Shown here: positions 5,858 to 9,672 of the stretch, in pieces | Position numbering within the stretch: the stretch's first letter is position 1 | Layout of the letters: each line of letters starts with the position of its first letter | From: Thermoplasmata archaeon | GTDB taxonomy: Archaea; Thermoplasmatota; Thermoplasmata; Lutacidiplasmatales; UBA184 | Length of the DNA: 9,672 nt | Direction: 5' to 3' | NCBI GenBank assembly: GCA_030040035.1 | Contig: JASHUJ010000187.1 | Location: 1-9,672, forward strand | Notes under the pieces: model-generated | What the model saw: the letters and a program-made list of their open reading frames with translations, nothing else | The model's database searches: none | Told to the model about the DNA's origin: nothing | Program-made: the position numbers and the translations under genes

Positions 5858-6724
5858 ATGTGCCGTCTCTTTGGACTTCTCTCGGCGCGCGATGAGTCCG
5901 CCGAGCCGTGGCTCGTCCGCGCCGATCGATCGCTCCTCGCCCAAGCGAACGTGACGCCCGAGACCGCGCAGCGCGACGGGTGGGGGATCGGCTGGTTCGA
6001 GGACGGCGGCCGGGCCCGCGTCGAGAAGGGAGTCGGCCAGGCGAGTTCGGACGCCGAGCGTCCCCGCTATCTCGCGGCCGCGCGCGACGCGGACGGGCCG
6101 CTCGTCATCGGGCACCTGCGCCACGCGAGCAACCCCCTGAACCTGCCGCCCGAACGTCTCCTCGGGCTCGAGAACTCCCAGCCGTTCGAGGGCCACACGA
6201 CCCTCTTCGCGCACAACGGTGCGATCTCGTTCCCGACCGAGACGCGTCCCATGCTCGGGGTCTACGAGCCGAAGGTCCGGGGCGTAAACGACAGCGAGGT
6301 GCTCTTTTGGCTGCTCGTCCGGAACACTTCGGAGATCCAGGACCCGCTGCTCGGGTTCGCCCACACCGTCGAGGACCTCGTGCGGGTCTGGGAAGGACTC
6401 CACGAGCCGGCGATCCCGCCGTTCTCGGGACTCAACGTGCTCTTCTCCCGGGGCCCGGAGGAACTGTGGGCGTTCTGTCTGTGGACCGGCGATCACGGGA
6501 CCGGGCTCTTCGACTCCCATCGCCGCTATTACGAGATGACCTACCAGGCCCACCCCCACCGCGTGGTGGTCGGCAGCGAGCCGTTCGACCGGGAGCCGGC
6601 CGTCTGGAAGAGCCTCCCGACCGGCTCCTATCTTCACGCCCATCGGAACGGGCAGAAGGTCGACGTGCAGGTCGGCCCGATCCCGCTCCCGGCGAGCCTC
6701 CGCCTCCGGCCCCCGCCGAGCTGA
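5858..6724 (+). CDS. class II glutamine amidotransferase (GATase_4 / YafJ-like)
   Basis: This 288-residue Ntn-hydrolase releases ammonia from glutamine and may pass it to an acceptor that is not known. The ATG at 5858 places the nucleophile at Cys2 (MCRLFGLLS); Met removal exposes it, as the family needs. The longer start at GTG 5843 would bury that Cys and is rejected. Other class II marks are RDGWGIGWFEDG (39-50), GHLRHAS (85-91, Arg88), ENSQPFEGHTTLFAHNGAI (105-123, the Asn-Gly oxyanion pair at 120-121) and NDSEVLFWLL (144-153). The protein is a stand-alone glutaminase-type domain without a synthetase domain, as in YafJ and EgtC-like proteins. A nucleotidyltransferase-fold gene follows 31 bases later in the same direction and could be a partner. 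The TATA box at 5827 makes the mRNA probably leaderless. Confidence 0.92.
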   Translation: MCRLFGLLSARDESAEPWLVRADRSLLAQANVTPETAQRDGWGIGWFEDGGRARVEKGVGQASSDAERPRYLAAARDADGPLVIGHLRHASNPLNLPPERLLGLENSQPFEGHTTLFAHNGAISFPTETRPMLGVYEPKVRGVNDSEVLFWLLVRNTSEIQDPLLGFAHTVEDLVRVWEGLHEPAIPPFSGLNVLFSRGPEELWAFCLWTGDHGTGLFDSHRRYYEMTYQAHPHRVVVGSEPFDREPAVWKSLPTGSYLHAHRNGQKVDVQVGPIPLPASLRLRPPPS

Positions 6725-6755
6725 GCCGGTCGTCCCGGTGGCCGGACGACCCTCG

Positions 6756-7700
6756 ATGTCCGTCCAGATGCTCTCGGGGCCGGACCTGGGCGGAGGGTAT
6801 CTCCACCAACTGTCGTTCGAGCCCGAGGACGGAGCGAGCACGTTCACCTACCACGCTCAGGACGGAGGGTCCGACGCGGGAGGTCCGCCCGCCGGTCCGC
6901 TCGATGTCTTCGGCTACGTCCACCCCCCGTCGCCGTGCATGTTCGGCGGGCCCCGCTGCTGGCACCGCCGGTTCCGGCTCGACCTCGGCGAAGCGCCGCG
7001 CGTCCGCGCCGCCTACAACCGGAGCCGGTTCGTCCTCGAGACGATGATCGCGCAGGCGTACCTCGGGACCGCCGTGCCGGTCGAGTCGGGTACGGCCGAG
7101 GTCGTCGACCGGCTCGCGGCCGTGCTCGATCGGGAAGGTATCGCGTGGCACATCGGCGGGTCCGTGGCGGCGCGCGTCCTCGGAGCGGATCTCGCCCCTC
7201 GCGACCTCGACCTCGGGACGACCCGGGCCGGTGTGGACCGCATCGCGGAGCAGCTGCGAGAGTTCCTCATCGAACCGGTCGGTCCGACCGATTGGCCGGG
7301 TCGCGGCATCGTCCAGGGAGCCCGGGCGTTCGTGGGCACGTTCCGTGAGGGGATCCGGGTCGAGTGGGCCGTGCCGCTCGAGCCGCTTCCGCTCGCCGGC
7401 CTCGACGAGTGGGATGCGAGCCCTTCGGGGGCCCGAACCGAGAGCGTTCCGTTCCGGGGACACGTCGTCCGGGTGACCCGGCCCGAGTACGCCCTCGTGA
7501 GAGCAGCGGAGCGGGGGCGCGCGGCCGCGGTGGAGGCCGTTCGGACGCTCCTGCGGACTCGAGGAGCGGACGACGAGCTGCTCGTCACGTTGCTCGATCG
7601 GTCGCGCCTCCCGGCGCCGGAACGCGCCCGCTTACGCGCGGCCGTGTCGAACGGAGACACCGGCGCGACCCCTCGCGCCCATCCAAACGTACCTTCATAG
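6756..7700 (+). CDS. two-part protein: unrecognised N-terminal domain plus nucleotidyltransferase-like domain
   Basis: This is a 314-residue soluble protein. Residues 130-160 contain WHIGGSVAARVLG and PRDLDLGTT, which fit the minimal nucleotidyltransferase signature hG[GS] followed by DxD. Gly135-Ser136, Asp150 and Asp152 would bind metal and nucleotide, and Glu203 in IRVEWAVP may be the third carboxylate. Residues 1-105 form a separate domain that I do not recognise. It has YVHPPSPCMFGGPRCWHRRF (54-73), where Cys61, Cys68, His56 and His70 could bind a metal. The C-terminal third is helical and charged. The start is uncertain: ATG 6756 is preferred, GTG 6738 and ATG 6768 are alternatives, and none has a Shine-Dalgarno site. 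No TATA box is seen in the short gap after the amidotransferase, so the two are probably co-transcribed. The substrate (tRNA, nucleotide, antibiotic or protein) is unknown. Confidence 0.7.
   Translation: MSVQMLSGPDLGGGYLHQLSFEPEDGASTFTYHAQDGGSDAGGPPAGPLDVFGYVHPPSPCMFGGPRCWHRRFRLDLGEAPRVRAAYNRSRFVLETMIAQAYLGTAVPVESGTAEVVDRLAAVLDREGIAWHIGGSVAARVLGADLAPRDLDLGTTRAGVDRIAEQLREFLIEPVGPTDWPGRGIVQGARAFVGTFREGIRVEWAVPLEPLPLAGLDEWDASPSGARTESVPFRGHVVRVTRPEYALVRAAERGRAAAVEAVRTLLRTRGADDELLVTLLDRSRLPAPERARLRAAVSNGDTGATPRAHPNVPS
7694..7699 (+). promoter_or_regulatory. weak TATA-like box before the nuclease gene
   Basis: TTCATA, at the very end of the preceding gene, is centred about 27 bases before the ATG at 7724. 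It repeats the leaderless spacing seen at other genes here. The match is weak, and read-through from upstream is equally possible. Confidence 0.3.
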
Positions 7701-7723
7701 ACCGGAGGCCCGACGCGGGAGGG

Positions 7724-8524
7724 ATGGCCGTCCCGGCATTGGCCCCGGTCCTCGAGCATCTGACCCCGCACGACCTCGTGACGTACTTCCACTGCCCGCA
7801 CGAGATGGAGCTCCACTGGCAGAGCCGAGCGCGAACGCTCGGCCGGATCCCTCCCTCGCCGCACGCACCGGCGGACGTGGTGCCGCTCCGTCACTCCCCG
7901 ATGTTCGCGCCTCCGCTCGGCCACCTGGAGGTGAACGAGGGTCGGCTCGACGTCGATGGCGCCGACCGGGTCGTGTACGAGGACGCGGACGAGGACGACC
8001 TGCCGATGCTCTTCCCGCCAGAGCGCGTCCAGCGGGATCCCCGGTTCACGAGTGGGCCCGGCAACCTGATCGACCCCGAGTTCGGGCTCTCGGGCCGACC
8101 CGACCTGGTCATCGAGCGCGGATCGGGGGAGTTCGTCCCCCTCGAGTACAAGTCGACCCACCTGTTCGTCGGCTACCACGAGGCGCACGGTCGACTCTTC
8201 GACACCGTGCAGGCGATCGCCGAGTGCCGGCTCGTCCACGCGACGTTCGGTCGTCGACCCTCGCACGGCATCATCCTCTACGGGGATGCGGCCGGCGGCG
8301 GTGCCCGGGAAGGATGGGTGCGGATCCCGTACGACCAGGCCGAGGAGCAGTGGCTCAAGGTCGTGCTCCGGCAGATCCGGGAGGATCGCGTGCGCGCGCC
8401 CGTGCCGGCCGAGCGCAATTGTGCGAGCTGCGAGCCGAACTCCGAGGGGCTCTGCCGGTTCGCGGCCGCGCGGTACGAGGGTCCCCATCACCGTCAGAAC
8501 TTCCTCGCCACCCGCCGGCTCTGA
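7724..8524 (+). CDS. Cas4/RecB-like PD-(D/E)XK nuclease with Fe-S cysteine cluster
   Basis: This 266-residue predicted DNA exonuclease is of the Cas4/Dna2/AddB type. The N-terminus LTPHDLVTYFHCPHEMELHW gives the first cluster ligand, Cys24. The C-terminus NCASCEPNSEGLCRF gives Cys233, Cys236 and Cys244, which completes a four-Cys [4Fe-4S] arrangement around the nuclease core. The core has GRPDLVI (Asp127) and PLEYKST (Glu141-x-Lys143), the D...ExK active site, and Gln163 in TVQAIAE as motif IV. An acidic stretch (YEDADEDDLP, about 85-94) lies between the first Cys and the core. No CRISPR repeats, cas1 or cas2 are seen in the window, so this is probably a stand-alone Cas4-like housekeeping or mobile-element nuclease. 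The ATG at 7724 begins 23 bases after the previous stop. GGAGG at 7704-7708 is 15 bases away, rather far. It is the last protein gene before the rRNA. Confidence 0.85.
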   Translation: MAVPALAPVLEHLTPHDLVTYFHCPHEMELHWQSRARTLGRIPPSPHAPADVVPLRHSPMFAPPLGHLEVNEGRLDVDGADRVVYEDADEDDLPMLFPPERVQRDPRFTSGPGNLIDPEFGLSGRPDLVIERGSGEFVPLEYKSTHLFVGYHEAHGRLFDTVQAIAECRLVHATFGRRPSHGIILYGDAAGGGAREGWVRIPYDQAEEQWLKVVLRQIREDRVRAPVPAERNCASCEPNSEGLCRFAAARYEGPHHRQNFLATRRL

Positions 8525-8531
8525 GCGGCGG

Positions 8532-8547
8532 TCGGGCGTCCGCCCGA
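8532..8547 (+). other. short inverted repeat between nuclease gene and rRNA promoter
   Basis: TCGGGCG (8532-8538) and CGCCCGA (8541-8547) are perfect inverted copies two bases apart, eight bases after the nuclease stop. No T-run follows. It may help end the upstream transcript, but this is weak. Confidence 0.25.
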
Positions 8548-8580
8548 ACGGGGTCGCGGGGGGCATCGCGGTCGCCGGGG

Positions 8581-8588
8581 TTAAATAA
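8581..8588 (+). promoter_or_regulatory. TATA box of the 23S rRNA gene
   Basis: TTAAATAA is the closest match to the archaeal TATA consensus in the window and follows a G-rich stretch. Transcription would start near 8610, leaving a pre-rRNA leader of about 135 bases. Its presence just before the 23S gene indicates that the gene is transcribed on its own, not from a 16S-23S operon. Confidence 0.7.
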
Positions 8589-8609
8589 GTCCGCACCCCT
8601 GCAACCGAG

Positions 8610-8744
8610 GCCGCGCCACGGCGCTGCTGTTCGGTCGGCACATGCACCCGCAGAGGCCGGGGCCTCTCCGGGGAAGGGCGAGGGTCCCTTCGCCGTGCCG
8701 GCGAGGGGGCCGATGACGCCGATCACACGCGTTCTGGACGCTTG
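8610..8744 (+). other. hairpin-rich 5' leader of the 23S precursor
   Basis: Between the inferred transcript start and the mature rRNA are two hairpins: AGAGGC/GCCTCT with a CGGG loop (within 8652-8667), and GGCGAGG/CCTTCGCC with one G-T pair (8677-8694). They may guide folding or processing. The usual archaeal bulge-helix-bulge needs the 3' flank of the gene, which is not in the window. No tRNA or coding frame is seen here. Confidence 0.4.
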
Positions 8745-9672
8745 TCAAGTGCAATCAGTGTAGCTGACTCCTGTCAGTTGGGGAATGGCTGGGCTCGGGC
8801 GCCGATGAAGGTCGTGCCAAGCTGCGATAAGCGGTGGGTAGGCGCAAGGAACCCGTGATCCACCGATCACCGAATCGGAACTCCGGTCCCGCAAGGGACA
8901 TTCCGCAAGGAAGGGGAACCCCCCGAAGTAAAGCATTCTAGTAGGGGGAGGACAAGAAATCAACCGAGATGCCGCGAGTAAAGGCGATCGAAAACGGCAG
9001 AGGACAAACCGAATCCCGGCCCGGCGAGGGCCGGGAGATGTGGAGTAGTGGACCTCCGTACCCGTTGCCTTCGCGAGCCGAACGTGCCTGGAACGACAGA
9101 CCGTAGAGGGTGAGAGTCCCGTAGGCGAAGCGAAGAGGCGGGATTGGAGGTATCCCGAGTACCGTGCGTTGGATATCGCGCGGGAAGCTGGGAGGTACAG
9201 TCTTCCGATCCTAAATACGTCCCGAGACCGATAGCGCACTAGTAGCGCGAGCGAAAACTGAAAAGTACCTCGGAAGGGAGGTGAAAAGAGCCTGAAACCA
9301 ACTGACGATAAGCCGCATGAGGTCCCCAAGGAGCGAAGCGGTCGAAAGACCGTGGACACAGGATCCATGCGTCCGTTTTGAATAACGGGCCAGGGAGTTT
9401 CGATCCATGGCGAGGCTAAGGCCCGCACGGCCGCAGCCGCAGGGAAACCGACAGTCCGCAGCCCCGCAAGGGGTGAGGGACGGGGTGCGCTCGCCCGAAG
9501 TCATGGGTGGAAGACCCGAAGCCAATCGATCTAAGCGTGGGTAGGTTGAAGCCTGCCGAAAGGTAGGTGGAGGACCGAACCGGTGTTGACGTGCAAATCA
9601 TTCGGATGACCTGTGCTTAGGGGTGAAAGGCCAATCTAGACTGGGAATGGCTGGTTCCTCCTGAAACTACTC
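8745..9672 (+). rRNA. 23S ribosomal RNA, 5' part (runs off the right edge)
   Basis: Conserved large-subunit rRNA blocks appear in order: the 5.8S-like region GGCTCGGGCGCCGATGAAGG-type sequence and CAAGCTGCGATAAGC (8819-8833), CCGAGACCGATAGCGCAC (9222-9239), GTGAAAAGAGCCTGAAACC (9281-9299), GGTTGAAGCCTGCCG (9544-9558), GGAGGACCGAACC (9569-9581) and GGGGTGAAAGGCCAATCTAG followed by ATGGCTGGTTCCTCC near the end. The window stops in domain II, near E. coli position 825, so about 920 bases, or roughly a third of the gene, are present. The sequence style is archaeal. The mature 5' end is not exact, perhaps 15 bases either way. No intron is apparent. Apparent protein frames on the minus strand in this interval are not real. 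Confidence 0.95.

Noticed and set aside
7013..8647. Minus-strand frame of 544 codons opposite the nucleotidyltransferase and nuclease genes
   Set aside because: It has a low-complexity Arg/Glu composition and runs into the rRNA promoter region. Both plus-strand genes have catalytic motifs.
8525..8744. tRNA gene in the spacer before the 23S rRNA
   Set aside because: No cloverleaf, GTTCRANNC-type T-loop or acceptor pairing could be found. The stems present are simple hairpins.
7700..8745. CRISPR array or cas operon around the Cas4-like gene
   Set aside because: No regularly spaced direct repeats and no cas1 or cas2-like frames are present in the window.
8745..9601. Minus-strand frames of 227, 104 and 61 codons
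   Set aside because: They lie entirely within conserved 23S rRNA sequence.

Overview
The window is GC-rich archaeal DNA. Four things support this. The sequence from about 8745 to the right edge reads as the 5' third of an archaeal-type 23S rRNA. Several genes have AT-rich TATA-like boxes centred about 27 bases before their start codon, which fits leaderless or near-leaderless mRNAs. One gene has a full AAGGAGGG Shine-Dalgarno site. The 23S gene appears to stand alone, with its own promoter and a protein gene rather than a 16S gene upstream. Unlinked rRNA genes are known from Thermoplasma, so a high-GC member of the Thermoplasmatota is my best guess. That placement is inference and needs the full rRNA sequence to settle.

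Left region (1-1918): the 3' end of an unrecognised gene overlaps a small PAS-domain protein gene by four bases (GTGA). Nine codon-free bases plus a Shine-Dalgarno site then lead into a seven-helix membrane protein. These three form one tightly packed operon that looks like parts of a sensory system with no kinase or other output domain in view. A 232-base gap follows, holding two perfect stem-loops and a 12-base palindrome.

Middle region (1919-5745): a 14-helix DHA2-type major facilitator exporter and an aldo/keto reductase lie on the plus strand. They converge on two minus-strand genes for A-type iron-sulfur carriers (IscA/ErpA/HesB family). The carrier at 5410-5745 is a textbook member with three ligand cysteines. 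Its neighbour at 4884-5327 has lost the standard cysteine motifs and instead carries a glycine/cysteine-rich insertion and a glycine/cysteine-rich tail, with four cysteines in each. This is the most unusual object in the window.

Right region (5858-8524): a class II glutamine amidotransferase with an N-terminal catalytic cysteine, a two-part nucleotidyltransferase-fold protein with an unrecognised N-terminal domain, and a Cas4/RecB-like nuclease with a four-cysteine Fe-S signature run in the same direction with short gaps. No CRISPR array or other cas gene is visible. From 8581 a clear TATA box and a hairpin-rich leader precede the 23S rRNA, which runs off the right edge.

The cluster has two Fe-S carriers close to a predicted Fe-S nuclease, but nothing in the sequence links them beyond proximity.
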